In this document: one piece after another, positions 1 through 9,555 of the stretch
Numbering within the stretch: position 1 is the first letter of the stretch
Layout of the letters: every line of letters begins with the position of its first letter
Assembly: GCF_000473105.1 (NCBI RefSeq)
Contig: NZ_KI421498.1
Location: 620,001-684,000 of the forward strand
Direction of reading: 5' to 3'
Length of the DNA: 64,000 nt
Source: Phaeobacter inhibens DSM 16374
GTDB lineage: Bacteria > Pseudomonadota > Alphaproteobacteria > Rhodobacterales > Rhodobacteraceae
Program-made: the position numbers and the translations under genes
Notes under the pieces: generated by a model
What the model was told of the DNA's origin: nothing
What the model saw: the letters and a program-made list of their open reading frames with translations, nothing else
Databases searched by the model: none

Positions 1-52
1 CGCCTGTCTGTGACAGAACGGCCCCGGGTCTGTAGTGCAAATCGCCGACGGC

Positions 53-1357
53 TTAGGCGCCGAAGACCCGCTTGAAGATCGTGTCGACATGTTTGGTGTG
101 ATAGCCCATGTCGAATTTCTCGTTGATCGCCTCTTCGCCAAGGGCGGCGACCACATCCGCATCCGCCAGCAGCAGTTCACGGAAATCAACGCGATCTTCC
201 CAGACCTTCAGGGCGTTGCGCTGCACCATGGAATAGGCGTCCTCGCGGCTGACACCCGCCTGCGTCAGGGCCAGAAGAACCCGCTGCGACATCACCAGAC
301 CGGGGAATTTATTCATGTTGTCCAGCATGTTCTCTGGGAAGACCAGCATCTTGTCGATGACGCCTGCCAGACGGTTCAACGCAAAATCCAGGGTCACGGT
401 GGCGTCGGGGCCGATACCGCGCTCAACGGAGGAGTGCGAGATATCGCGCTCATGCCACAGGGCCACGTTTTCCATAGCCGGGATCACCGCCATGCGCACC
501 AGACGGGCAAGACCGGTGAGGTTCTCGGTCAGAACCGGGTTCTTCTTATGCGGCATCGCAGAGGAGCCTTTCTGCCCCATGGAGAAGAACTCGGCCCCCT
601 CCAGCACTTCGGTGCGCTGCATGTGGCGGATTTCCACCGCGATGTTTTCAATCGAGGAGGCAATCACCCCAAGCGTGGCAAAAAACATTGCGTGGCGGTC
701 GCGCGGGATCACCTGGGTCGAAATCGGTTCAGGGCTGAGGCCGAGCTGCTCGCAGACATGTTCTTCAACGCGGGGGTCGATATTGGCAAAGGTGCCAACC
801 GCGCCGGAGATCGCGCCTGTGGCAACTTCGCTACGGGCGTTCTGCAGGCGCTGTTTGTTGCGGTCCATCTCGGCGTAGAAACGGGCGAAGGTCAGACCCA
901 TGGTGGTCGGCTCGGCGTGGATCCCGTGGGACCGACCGACACGCACGGTGTCCTTGTGCTCCAGCGCGCGTTTTTTCAGCGCGGCCAGAACCTTGTCCAT
1001 GCCACCCAGCAGGATGTCGGCGGCGCGCACCAGCTGCACGTTGAGGCAGGTGTCCAGCACGTCAGACGATGTCATGCCCTGATGCACGAAGCGGGCTTCC
1101 TCTGATCCGACATGCTCGGCCAGATGGGTCAGAAAGGCGATGACGTCATGTTTGGTGACGGCCTCGATCTCATCAATACGCGCGACATCGAATTCGACAT
1201 CTTTGGCTTTCCATACCGCGTCGGCATTCTCGCGCGGGATCACACCCAGATTGGCCATGGCTTCGCAGGCGTGGGCCTCGATCTCGTACCAGATCTTGAA
1301 TTTGGTTTCCGGCGACCAGATGGCAACCATTTCAGGACGGGAATAGCGGGGGATCAT
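53..1357 (-). CDS. purB: adenylosuccinate lyase
   Basis: Cleaves SAICAR to AICAR and adenylosuccinate to AMP, two steps of purine synthesis in the cytoplasm. The 434-residue protein has the fumarase/aspartase-superfamily signature SSAMPHKKNP at residues 265-274, the TSSD motif at 96-99 and the GRSHGIHAEP block near 141-150 that carries a catalytic His. The frame stays open 39 codons further upstream, but that stretch is arginine/alanine-rich and unlike the family, so I start at MIPRYSRPEM. Length fits the short bacterial PurB class. It stands alone on the minus strand with about 270 bp of free sequence upstream. Confidence 0.96.
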   Translation of the reverse strand: MIPRYSRPEMVAIWSPETKFKIWYEIEAHACEAMANLGVIPRENADAVWKAKDVEFDVARIDEIEAVTKHDVIAFLTHLAEHVGSEEARFVHQGMTSSDVLDTCLNVQLVRAADILLGGMDKVLAALKKRALEHKDTVRVGRSHGIHAEPTTMGLTFARFYAEMDRNKQRLQNARSEVATGAISGAVGTFANIDPRVEEHVCEQLGLSPEPISTQVIPRDRHAMFFATLGVIASSIENIAVEIRHMQRTEVLEGAEFFSMGQKGSSAMPHKKNPVLTENLTGLARLVRMAVIPAMENVALWHERDISHSSVERGIGPDATVTLDFALNRLAGVIDKMLVFPENMLDNMNKFPGLVMSQRVLLALTQAGVSREDAYSMVQRNALKVWEDRVDFRELLLADADVVAALGEEAINEKFDMGYHTKHVDTIFKRVFGA

Positions 1358-1631
1358 GGGCAGCAGCACCTTTTCATAGCAGGGCAGAAGGGAAGCGGAT
1401 GATGCCGCGCGTCTTAGAGCAGCGCGCCCTACAGGGCAAGGGTGGGGGCGCGCGCCGCGACAGAAAGCCCGCAAATTCAGGTCTCTTATGGTACAAAGGC
1501 TGACGTCCGGCCTGCACAGGACACGGAATTGCCCAGGGCCTGCCGATAATTGGGCAGTGCCTCAGGCTGGGGAGGAGCCCCTTTTCGGAAGGGGGTCAGG
1601 CTGGTGTCATCAGGGCCGACGGGTTTTCGGA

Positions 1632-2888
1632 TCAGAACGGCAGATGGGCGGGATCGACATCTGTCTCGCTTTCAGGCTCATCCAACCGGGTGGTCACCTT
1701 GGCGCCATGTTCCAGCGTGCGATGCACCGGGCAGCGGTCGGCAATCTCCAGCAGCTTGGCGCGCTGATCCTGGGTCAGATTGCCGCTGAGGTAGATCACG
1801 CGGGTGAACTGGTCGATCTGCGCGGGACCGGAGGGTAGCGCGTCCTGTGCGTGAACCTTGTCATGGCAGACATCGACGCTGACGCCTTCCAGGGGCCACC
1901 CCTTGCGGCGGGCATACATGCGGATCGTCATGGAGGTGCAGGCTCCAAGCCCGGCAGAGATAAACCCATAAGGCGTCATGCCGCGATTGCTGCCGCCATA
2001 GGCCAGCGGCTCATCCGCGTAGGTGTGATGGCGCGGGCCGGACTGGATATCCTGCAGAAAACCGTTCGGATCAGCTTCGGTGACGCGCAACACACCCTCA
2101 GGCGCGCCGGGGGGCGGTGCCGGGGGGGACAGATCGATATAGCGCCCGGCCCAGGCGGCAATGACATCAGCGGCATATTCCGCATCACGGGGCCGCGTGA
2201 TCAGATGATCGGCATCATCCAGGGTAATGAAGCTCTTGGGGTGTTTCGCGGCAACAAAGATATCGGCGGCATTGTCGATACTGACCGTGGCATCCAGAGG
2301 GGCGTGCATCACCAGCAGGGCGGCATCCAGACCGGCAAGGGCGCTGGTCAGCGCCTCGGCGCGGATATCATCGACAAACTGCTTGCGGATCAGGAACGGG
2401 CGGTCAGCCAGACAGACCTCCGCCGCGCCTTCGGCCTCAATGACCTCCAGCGCATCTCCAAACTGATGGGCCACATGAGAAGGGTCAGAGGGCGCGCCCA
2501 GCGTAACAACGCCGCGCACCGATGGCAGCCCGGCCCGCGCCCGCAACACCGCAGCGCCGCCCAGCGAATGACCGATCAGCAATGATGGCGCCAGCCCGCG
2601 CCCGGCCAGATACTGGCCCGCCGCCACCAGATCGGCGACATTGGAGCTGAAGTTGGTATTGGAGAACTCACCATCGGAATGGCCAAGACCGGTGAAATCA
2701 AACCGCAATACGGCGATGCCCATGGCCGCCAGACGGGCCGAGATGCGCCGCGCGGCGGGGATGTCCTTGGAACAGGTAAAACAATGGGCAAAGAGTGCTG
2801 TGGACAGGATCGGCCCTTCGGGCAGGTCCAGCCGCGCAGCCAGCTGGTCACCGGAGTGTCCGGAAAAAGAAATGCGTTCGGTGGGCAT
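1632..2888 (-). CDS. alpha/beta hydrolase-OsmC fusion protein
   Basis: A 418-residue two-domain protein. Residues ~1-255 form an alpha/beta hydrolase with nucleophile elbow GHSLGG and a late DADH segment that probably gives the catalytic His. Residues ~265-405 form an OsmC/Ohr-type domain with both redox cysteines, in GACTSMT and in ADRCPVHRTL. OsmC domains reduce organic hydroperoxides by a Cys-Cys mechanism; the hydrolase substrate is unknown. This architecture is known as a bifunctional alpha/beta hydrolase/OsmC family protein. It is divergent from the Nudix gene to the right (95 bp apart). No signal peptide; cytoplasmic. Confidence 0.9.
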   Translation of the reverse strand: MPTERISFSGHSGDQLAARLDLPEGPILSTALFAHCFTCSKDIPAARRISARLAAMGIAVLRFDFTGLGHSDGEFSNTNFSSNVADLVAAGQYLAGRGLAPSLLIGHSLGGAAVLRARAGLPSVRGVVTLGAPSDPSHVAHQFGDALEVIEAEGAAEVCLADRPFLIRKQFVDDIRAEALTSALAGLDAALLVMHAPLDATVSIDNAADIFVAAKHPKSFITLDDADHLITRPRDAEYAADVIAAWAGRYIDLSPPAPPPGAPEGVLRVTEADPNGFLQDIQSGPRHHTYADEPLAYGGSNRGMTPYGFISAGLGACTSMTIRMYARRKGWPLEGVSVDVCHDKVHAQDALPSGPAQIDQFTRVIYLSGNLTQDQRAKLLEIADRCPVHRTLEHGAKVTTRLDEPESETDVDPAHLPF

Positions 2889-2983
2889 CAGGCTCGCCTT
2901 TATCTGGGGGTCACCCTAAGGTGCGGCGACAGGCGGGCGGGCACAAGGCATCCGCCGCCCACGTCACGGGAAGGTGAGGGATA

Positions 2984-3544
2984 TTGACAACAGACCGTTT
3001 GGCCGAGGCCTGCGCAGGCATTGGAAGTTTCGCGCCGCAGGATAAGCGCGATCACGAGATGTGGCAGCGCCTGACCGCGTTTTGCGCGCGCGAACCAAAG
3101 GCGTTTGACCGGGATCCAGCCTCCGGCCATGTGACCGGATCGGCCTTTGTCCTTTCGGCGGATCTGGACGCAGTGCTGCTGACCCATCACGTCAAACTGG
3201 ACCGTTGGCTACAATTGGGGGGACATTGCGATGGCATCGCCGATGCCCGGTTTACCGCCCTGAAAGAAGCCTATGAGGAAAGCGGTCTGGCCCGGATCAG
3301 CCTGTTGTCTGATCAGGTGTTTGACATTGATATCCACGAAATCCCTGCCAACAGCCGTGAGGCGGCGCATCTGCACTACGATGTGCGCTATCTGTTTCGC
3401 GCCGAGGCGGGGGATATCCGTGCCAGCGCCGAATCAAAGGCACTGGCCTGGGTGCCGCTGGCAAAGCTCTCGCAGTACAGTCGCGCTGACAGTGTGCTGG
3501 TCCTACAAGAGAAATTGGCCCGGTTACAAAGCGGAGGCGCCTGA
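2984..3544 (+). CDS. Nudix hydrolase family protein
   Basis: A 186-residue cytoplasmic protein that would hydrolyse nucleoside diphosphates linked to another moiety; the substrate cannot be told. The Nudix box lies around GGHCDGIADARF...KEAYEESGL. The metal-binding EAYEE core is kept, but the box is degenerate: the first conserved Glu of GX5E aligns with Ala, and the Arg before EUXEE is Lys. Start is TTG at 2984, chosen because GGTGAGGG lies just upstream and no better ATG fits. Convergent with dddP; the 78-bp gap holds a 7-bp hairpin. Confidence 0.85.
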   Translation: MTTDRLAEACAGIGSFAPQDKRDHEMWQRLTAFCAREPKAFDRDPASGHVTGSAFVLSADLDAVLLTHHVKLDRWLQLGGHCDGIADARFTALKEAYEESGLARISLLSDQVFDIDIHEIPANSREAAHLHYDVRYLFRAEAGDIRASAESKALAWVPLAKLSQYSRADSVLVLQEKLARLQSGGA

Positions 3545-3565
3545 CGGCGCCACAGGTTCAGCCGT

Positions 3566-3584
3566 CTCTCCCCAATTGGGAGAG
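3566..3584. terminator. hairpin between convergent Nudix gene and dddP
   Basis: Inverted repeat CTCTCCC / GGGAGAG with a 5-nt loop between two convergent genes. No T-run on either side, so intrinsic termination is only possible, not clear. Confidence 0.4.
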
Positions 3585-3622
3585 CAGCCGTTTGGTCGTC
3601 GCACCCGCAGGCAGCAGAAACC

Positions 3623-4975
3623 TCAAACCCAACGGGTGGTGCCCATCAGAGCCGGATCAAACGGGTAGGTGGTGAGGTTTTCATAGCCAGTTTCCGTGAT
3701 CAGCACCTGATCCTCCAGCTTGATCGAGAAATCGCCGCCTTCGGGGCTGACCAGCGCCTCGACACAAAGCACCATGCCCGGCTCCAGATCATAGTCGAAA
3801 GCGCCCTCGACCATGGCGTCCGGGTAGGCCACCAGCGGCCATTCATCGCAAAGCCCGACGCCGTGCATCATGCAGCCGTATTTCTGCTTCTGGAACTGGG
3901 CATCCAGCAGATGGCAGTTGCGTGACAGCTCCTGCAGGTTCACGCCGGGTTTCAGCATCTCCATATTGCTCTGGATATGGTCAACCCCGTGTTGCATGGC
4001 ATAGACCATATCGGCAGGCGGCGCGCGGTCGCCAATCCACCAGCTGCGCGAAATATCGATGCAGATCCCGTAGGCACCGACCAGATCGGTGTCAAAGCTG
4101 ACGATTTCATTGTTCTGGATGATGCGCCCGCCGCATTCCTGAAACCAGGGGTTGGTGCGCGGGCCTGAGGTCAGCAGCCTTGTTTCGATCCATTCACCGC
4201 CCCGGCGGATGTTTTCGGCGTGCAGAACGGCCCAGACGTCATCTTCACTGACGCCACCGCCGGGAATGGCGCTGCGGGCAAAGCGTTCCATCTCTGCGAC
4301 GGCGGTTTCACAGGCGTGATTGGCGCAGCGCATGGCGAGGATTTCATCCGGCCCTTTCACAGCACGGCATTTTTCGGTCAGTTCTTCGCCGGGGACCACC
4401 TCAAGCCCCTGTGCCTCAAGCGCGCGCAGCCCGTGCAGCATGATCTTGTCAACCGCGAGACGCGTGTTCTGGCCGCTATGTTCGGCCAGCAGACTGCGCA
4501 CCTCATTGGCAAAGACGTCCGCCGCCACATCCACCTTGTCGCCACGATCAAAGTAGAACAGATCGGCCCCGGCCCGCTGTTCACGCACCAGAGGGTTGAA
4601 TTCACTCAGGAACGGCGCCTGTTTGTAATCCCACATCACCATGTAGCCATCGGCGCAGATCAGCAGCGCGCGAAACGGATTATGGGTGTTCCACAGCTGC
4701 ATATTGGTGGAATCCGTCGCGTAGCGGATGTTCATCGGATCAAACACCAACAGCCCGGCATAATCGCGGTCATTGATGAACCGGGTCAGCCGTTCCCAAC
4801 GATAGCGGCGCATCGCCTGAAGGTCCGGCAGTTGCAGCCCTGCGGCGGCCCATTCACCAAAGGCCAGCTGGGTCGGCCCAATCTCGACGCGGTCCTGATC
4901 ATTGGGGGTGTTGTCCCCAAGGGTGGCACCGCGTGTCGGGTCGATCTTGCGTGTATCGCGGTAATGCTCGTTCAT
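3623..4975 (-). CDS. dddP: DMSP lyase DddP (M24 peptidase fold)
   Basis: Splits dimethylsulfoniopropionate into dimethyl sulfide and acrylate in the cytoplasm. The fold is that of M24 (Xaa-Pro peptidase) enzymes, but the residues match the DddP subgroup. Started at 4975 (450 residues), the metal ligands fall at D295, D297, D307, H371, E406 and E421, with Y366 and the proposed catalytic D377. These are the positions I recall for the characterised Ruegeria lacuscaerulensis enzyme. D295 is the extra acidic ligand absent from ordinary prolidases. The frame is open 63 codons further upstream; I prefer 4975 because GGAG lies just before it and the numbering then agrees. Divergent from the N-demethylase-like gene at 5163. 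Confidence 0.9.
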   Translation of the reverse strand: MNEHYRDTRKIDPTRGATLGDNTPNDQDRVEIGPTQLAFGEWAAAGLQLPDLQAMRRYRWERLTRFINDRDYAGLLVFDPMNIRYATDSTNMQLWNTHNPFRALLICADGYMVMWDYKQAPFLSEFNPLVREQRAGADLFYFDRGDKVDVAADVFANEVRSLLAEHSGQNTRLAVDKIMLHGLRALEAQGLEVVPGEELTEKCRAVKGPDEILAMRCANHACETAVAEMERFARSAIPGGGVSEDDVWAVLHAENIRRGGEWIETRLLTSGPRTNPWFQECGGRIIQNNEIVSFDTDLVGAYGICIDISRSWWIGDRAPPADMVYAMQHGVDHIQSNMEMLKPGVNLQELSRNCHLLDAQFQKQKYGCMMHGVGLCDEWPLVAYPDAMVEGAFDYDLEPGMVLCVEALVSPEGGDFSIKLEDQVLITETGYENLTTYPFDPALMGTTRWV

Positions 4976-5162
4976 CTCTGGCTCCGTATTCGACATCGTC
5001 TCGAAGGTATCGCTGGACATCTCTGTCCAATGTTGTGCGGAGCGCGGAGGGGAGTCGCCACCAAATGCGACCGCGCAGACGGTCGTTTTCAGACAGATGT
5101 GTTTGGGGTAGCGTGTCGCATGTAGCGGGTGGTGCTGCGCGTCGGGCTTGCTACAAAGTGTC

Positions 5163-5921
5163 ATGACCGAGATTCTGCAGACCCGCCTGTCGTATAATCC
5201 GCTGGAAAAGCGGAAGTTGCCCGGTATTCAGCCATTGGCATCGGAGGACTGGCTGCATTTTGATGACGCTTACGCCGGGCAGATGGCGGAGCGGGAGCGG
5301 CTGTTGCAGCAGTGCCGCGCGCAAGTTGTGTATTGCGCGCCCGAGGCCACCCCGGCTGCTTCTGAGCTGTTGGAGGCGGTTCTGGCCCAGCTCTACCCAG
5401 ATGCCACGGGTCACAATGTGGTGCGGCCGGATGGGGGCGAGGTGACGGTAGATTGGGAGGATCCGCTGGGCACGCTTGGCCGGATTGCCCAGCAGGATTT
5501 CTGTATCCTGGAAAAACCGGAGGGCGCGCAGGAACATGTGCTGACCGGCGCGGTTCTGTGCTTTCCCGCAAATTGGACCCTGGCGGAGAAAGCGGGGCGG
5601 CCATTGATTGCCATCCACGAACCGGTCGACAGCTATGATACTGGCATTGCTGCGCGGGTGCAGCGGCTGTTTGACGGGGTGCAGGTGGGGCGGCCCATGT
5701 GGCGGTTCAATGCGTTGTGGTACGCCGATGCGACACTGCATCAGCCGCGCCGCGTCAGTGGCGATCGCCCGCGTCCCGGCGCCGAAACGGCAGGCTATAT
5801 GCGCAGTGAGCGCCAGACTATCCTTCGCCTTCCGCGCAGCCGCGCCGTTATTTTCAGCATTCACACCAGTGTGTTACGTCGTACGGATGTGATGGCCCAA
5901 TGGGGGGCATCGCCGGCCTAG
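5163..5921 (+). CDS. heme-dependent oxidative N-demethylase family (DUF3445)
   Basis: A 252-residue member of the DUF3445/HODM alpha-subunit family, which includes the heme subunit of dimethylamine monooxygenase. Family-like blocks are LPGIQPL near the N-terminus, NWTLAEKAGRPLIAIHEPV in the middle and the C-terminal ERQTILRLPRSRAVIFSIHT. The ATG at 5163 is preferred over an upstream TTG. No reductase or ferredoxin subunit genes lie beside it, so it is a solo copy and its substrate is unknown. It shares a ~190-bp divergent region with dddP, which suggests, but does not prove, a shared link to methylated osmolytes. Confidence 0.82.
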   Translation: MTEILQTRLSYNPLEKRKLPGIQPLASEDWLHFDDAYAGQMAERERLLQQCRAQVVYCAPEATPAASELLEAVLAQLYPDATGHNVVRPDGGEVTVDWEDPLGTLGRIAQQDFCILEKPEGAQEHVLTGAVLCFPANWTLAEKAGRPLIAIHEPVDSYDTGIAARVQRLFDGVQVGRPMWRFNALWYADATLHQPRRVSGDRPRPGAETAGYMRSERQTILRLPRSRAVIFSIHTSVLRRTDVMAQWGASPA

Positions 5922-5937
5922 CCCGAATTCTCGGGCT
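5920..5937. terminator. hairpin between convergent genes
   Basis: AGCCCGA-ATTC-TCGGGCT, a perfect 7-bp stem at the end of the N-demethylase-family gene and facing the next minus-strand gene. There is no T-tract, so its role as terminator is uncertain. Confidence 0.4.
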
Positions 5938-5964
5938 GGCTGATCGTGAGACCGGGAAAGCGGT

Positions 5965-6990
5965 CTAAAAGGCGACGGCGGCCGAGCTTTGCAAGGCAAG
6001 AAGGGCCGTTGCGCCGCAGACAATGTGTAGATGGCCACGCAGCTGGGGGCTGCGCAGGAGATGGCTGGTGGTTGCGATCATTCGCTGCGGCATGGCCGCG
6101 AGAAGACCGCCCAGCCGGGCAACGGCGGTTCCGCTGCTGCGGGGAGGTGTCATAACAGCTTTGGCACGCGCCCGGGCGCGATTGCGCGCCTCCAGAGCAT
6201 GACGCCCGGTGGCGCGGGTGTCTGGGGACTGCAACATCGCGGCGTAGTGTTCCTCCAGCTGAGCAATCGTTACCTCGACCGGCTCAAAACAGGCGCGTCC
6301 GCGCAGGCGCCCATCTGCAACCGGCTTGGCGCCGTTCGTGGGCTGGGGGAGAGGCGGCGGCGTATCAAGTGCAGCGTCAATCGGTGTCGCAGCAGGGGGG
6401 GGCGCTTCGGGCGTCGTTTGCGGGCTGAGGGGCGCGCTCGACTTGGCGGCATGGATGCCGGCGATATCTGCGGCGATTTCGGTCACCGGGTAGGCGTCCG
6501 GTGCGGCGTGATCTGCTGCTGACTGCGGGTGGGATTCCGCCTGCGTTTCGGCATCTTCAAAAACCCCGAGGAAGGCGGCACGGGTCAGGGTGAAGGGCAC
6601 GTGCAGCCAATCCACCGTCGCCACATCCAGATCCTCGGCCAGGCGACGCAGGACCATTGCCAGCAACAGCTCGCTCAGTTCCACATCACAATGGTCCGGG
6701 TGGTTTGGGGTCAGCGTCACGCCAAGTGAACTGCGCAGCGGTGTCTCGGTGCTGTCAGCACCGGCAGCGCTGGCCTGCGTCGGTTTGATTGGATGGCGGC
6801 GATAGCGCAGCTCGACCCGGTAGTGATCACAATCAAGGCGGATCAGGTTGGGGTTTCGCGATTGGAACTGGCGCACGCTGTGGCCGTATTCCTCCAATGT
6901 ATCGACCACAGCAGTCGAGCCGCTGGACAGCGCATCTGGGTCTCGAATTTCAAAACCCAGCTTGCCTTTATACTGATCTACCTGTGTCAC
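5965..6990 (-). CDS. hypothetical protein with C-terminal hydrophobic segment
   Basis: A 341-residue protein that I cannot assign to a family. The N-terminal ~170 residues look globular (YKGKLGFEIRDPDALSSG..., HYRVELRYRRHP, HVPFTLTRAAFLGVFE). A Pro/Ala-rich linker (~180-260) follows, then a basic helical part and a hydrophobic C-terminus (HIVCGATALLALQSSAAVAF) that could anchor it in the membrane. Start is GTG at 6990, placed by GGAGG nine bases upstream; the frame runs on to 7179 but that part is A/T-rich and lies before the ribosome site. Monocistronic. Confidence 0.7.
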   Translation of the reverse strand: MTQVDQYKGKLGFEIRDPDALSSGSTAVVDTLEEYGHSVRQFQSRNPNLIRLDCDHYRVELRYRRHPIKPTQASAAGADSTETPLRSSLGVTLTPNHPDHCDVELSELLLAMVLRRLAEDLDVATVDWLHVPFTLTRAAFLGVFEDAETQAESHPQSAADHAAPDAYPVTEIAADIAGIHAAKSSAPLSPQTTPEAPPPAATPIDAALDTPPPLPQPTNGAKPVADGRLRGRACFEPVEVTIAQLEEHYAAMLQSPDTRATGRHALEARNRARARAKAVMTPPRSSGTAVARLGGLLAAMPQRMIATTSHLLRSPQLRGHLHIVCGATALLALQSSAAVAF

Positions 6991-7471
6991 CGTCAGGGTC
7001 CTCCGCTCAGGTGCTTCAGCAATTAAGTTAAAATTTGAAATGGCAGAAAGTGAGGCGGTGACAGCTGAGGGGTAAAAAATTCCTTTCCAATTTTGCGATT
7101 GTATTGCGATTGATTTAACGCATTGAAAATTAACATTAAAATAATCATCCGCCCTAAGCGCCTCTTTGAATTTGGGCAAGAACTGGGCAGCTGACGGCCA
7201 TATTGATGCCGTAGCCCTTACAAATTGGGCGTGAGGCTAGCAGTGTTTCCGATTGAGTGACGTTGGGTCAACACTGAGGGCTTGCGCGGAACGATCAGGC
7301 TGCGCCGGGGAAGGGGGGACAGTGTTGAAAATATGAAATCCAGAGCGTGCGACAGCCCGGTCGGCAGCCAATGCGTCAACCAAGGGCAGTGCCCCAGGCG
7401 GTCGGGGTGCATCTGTCAGACAAGGTTTGGCCGGGGGCTGGGGTTTCAAAAGGCGTGGGGCTCTGCAAACT
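6991..7471. other. gene-free stretch left of glnA
   Basis: About 480 bp with no convincing gene. The left part (7020-7150) is clearly A/T-rich and probably holds the promoter of the minus-strand hypothetical gene. The right part is G/C-rich and featureless. Short overlapping ORFs here look like chance. Confidence 0.5.
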
Positions 7472-7501
7472 AAAAAGGCGCCCCCAACAGATGGGAGCGC
7501 C
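7472..7501 (-). terminator. glnA intrinsic terminator
   Basis: On the minus strand, GGCGCTCCC pairs with GGGGGCGCC through a 9-bp stem with one mismatch, followed by five T. It lies 24 bp after the glnA stop. Confidence 0.8.
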
Positions 7502-7524
7502 CAGTAATTCCGCGTGATCGGGGA

Positions 7525-8931
7525 TCAGCAGCTGTAGTACATGCCGTATTCCACTGGATGCGGCGTGTGTTCGTAGGTTTCCACCTCTTCCATCTTGAGG
7601 GCGATATAGCCTTCGATCTGGTCTTTGGTGAACACGTCGCCCTGCAGCAGGAAGTCGTGATCGCCAGCCAGCGATTCCAGCGCTTCGCGCAGGGAGCCGC
7701 AGACGGTGGGGATATCGGCCAGCTCTTCTGCCGGCAGATCATAGAGGTTCTTATCCATGGCTTCGCCCGGATCGATTTTGTTCTTGATGCCGTCCAGACC
7801 AGCCATCAGCAGCGCGGCAAAGCACAGGTAGGGGTTCGCGGCCGGATCGGGGAAACGGGCCTCGACGCGTTTGGCTTTCGGGCTTTCGGTCCATGGGATC
7901 CGCACGCAGCCGGAGCGGTTGCGGGCGGAATAAGCGCGCAGAACCGGCGCTTCAAAGCCAGGGATCAGGCGCTTGTAGGAGTTGGTGGACGGGTTGGTGA
8001 AGGCGTTCAGTGTCTTGGCGTGCTTCAGGATACCGCCGATGAAATACAGCGCCTCATTGGAGAGATCTGCGTATTTGTCGCCCGCAAAGAGCGGCTTGCC
8101 GTCTTTCCAGATCGACATGTTCACATGCATGCCGGTGCCGTTGTCACCATAGATCGGCTTCGGCATGAAGGTCGCCGATTTGCCATAGGCGTGGGCCACA
8201 TTGTGGATCACATATTTGTATTTCTGCAGCTCGTCAGCCTGTTTGGTCAGGCTGTCAAAGATCAGACCCAACTCGTGCTGGCAGGAGGCCACCTCGTGGT
8301 GGTGCTTGTCGACCTTCATGCCCAGACGCTTCATGGTGGACAGCATCTCGGAGCGCAGATCTTGAGCTTCGTCGATGGGGTTCACTGGGAAGTAGCCGCC
8401 CTTGAGACCGGGGCGATGACCCATGTTGCCCATCTCATATTCAGTGTCGGTGTTCCAGGAGGCGTCGGTTGCGTCGACCTCAAAGGACACTTTGTTGATG
8501 GTGTTGGAGAAGCGCACATCATCAAACAGGAAGAATTCCGCCTCGGGCCCCATATAGGCCACGTCACCGATGCCGGAGGACTTCAGATAGGCCTCTGCCT
8601 TCTGCGCGGTGCCGCGTGGGTCACGCGGGTAGGCTTCGCCGGTGTCGGGCTCAACCACGGAGCAGTGGATGCAGATGGTTTTCTCGGCATAGAAGGGATC
8701 AACATAGGCCGAGGTGGTGTCGAGGATCAGCTTCATGTCGGAGTTTTCGATCGACTTCCAACCTGCGATGGAGGAACCGTCGAACATGAAGCCTTCTTCG
8801 ATAAAGTCTTCGTCCACCAGGTCGACATCAACGGTCACGTGCTGGAGCTTGCCCCGCACATCAGTGAAACGGATGTCGACATAGGCGATGTCTTCGTCCT
8901 TGATCATCTTCAGAACTGCGTCTGCGCTCAT
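7525..8931 (-). CDS. glnA: type I glutamine synthetase
   Basis: Makes glutamine from glutamate, ammonia and ATP; cytoplasmic dodecamer. 468 residues, the standard GSI-beta length. Tyr397 in NLYDLP is exactly at the adenylylation position, so activity is probably tuned by GlnE. The [11 protein letters not shown] block supplies glutamate/ammonia-site residues. The frame extends 24 codons upstream, but [10 protein letters not shown] is the family start. It follows glnB on the same strand (93-bp gap), the usual glnBA operon of Rhodobacterales, so nitrogen control is expected through promoters before glnB. Confidence 0.98.
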   Translation of the reverse strand: MSADAVLKMIKDEDIAYVDIRFTDVRGKLQHVTVDVDLVDEDFIEEGFMFDGSSIAGWKSIENSDMKLILDTTSAYVDPFYAEKTICIHCSVVEPDTGEAYPRDPRGTAQKAEAYLKSSGIGDVAYMGPEAEFFLFDDVRFSNTINKVSFEVDATDASWNTDTEYEMGNMGHRPGLKGGYFPVNPIDEAQDLRSEMLSTMKRLGMKVDKHHHEVASCQHELGLIFDSLTKQADELQKYKYVIHNVAHAYGKSATFMPKPIYGDNGTGMHVNMSIWKDGKPLFAGDKYADLSNEALYFIGGILKHAKTLNAFTNPSTNSYKRLIPGFEAPVLRAYSARNRSGCVRIPWTESPKAKRVEARFPDPAANPYLCFAALLMAGLDGIKNKIDPGEAMDKNLYDLPAEELADIPTVCGSLREALESLAGDHDFLLQGDVFTKDQIEGYIALKMEEVETYEHTPHPVEYGMYYSC

Positions 8932-9024
8932 TTCCAATGGTCCTTCTGATCTTGTAATCTTGAGTGTATCTGGGCTGCCGCGCCAATCAGCGACGGCGGA
9001 CAACCGCGTGTTCTGGTGTCAGGC

Positions 9025-9396
<372 letters not shown>

Positions 9397-9555
9397 TCAG
9401 ATCACTTCTACTGAGCCGGGACAATAATAGCCGCAAGCGCTGCGGCGAAACTGCGCATGATTTCGCGACGACTGCCTAAAAATTAATCACAACGCCTGAT
9501 TTCTGCGCAATTTTGAATCGCTGCATGACCACGACATGAAAAAGAGGCTCCTGAC

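Noticed and set aside
35-1105. Long plus-strand ORF over purB
   Set aside because: Antisense to a clear PurB; no protein family features. High GC makes long shadow frames.
3623-4975. Xaa-Pro aminopeptidase (pepP/pepQ)
   Set aside because: Extra Asp295 and the Y366/D377 set match DddP, not peptidases.
7558-8949. 463-codon plus-strand ORF over glnA
   Set aside because: Shadow of glnA, whose 468-residue frame has Tyr397 and all motifs.
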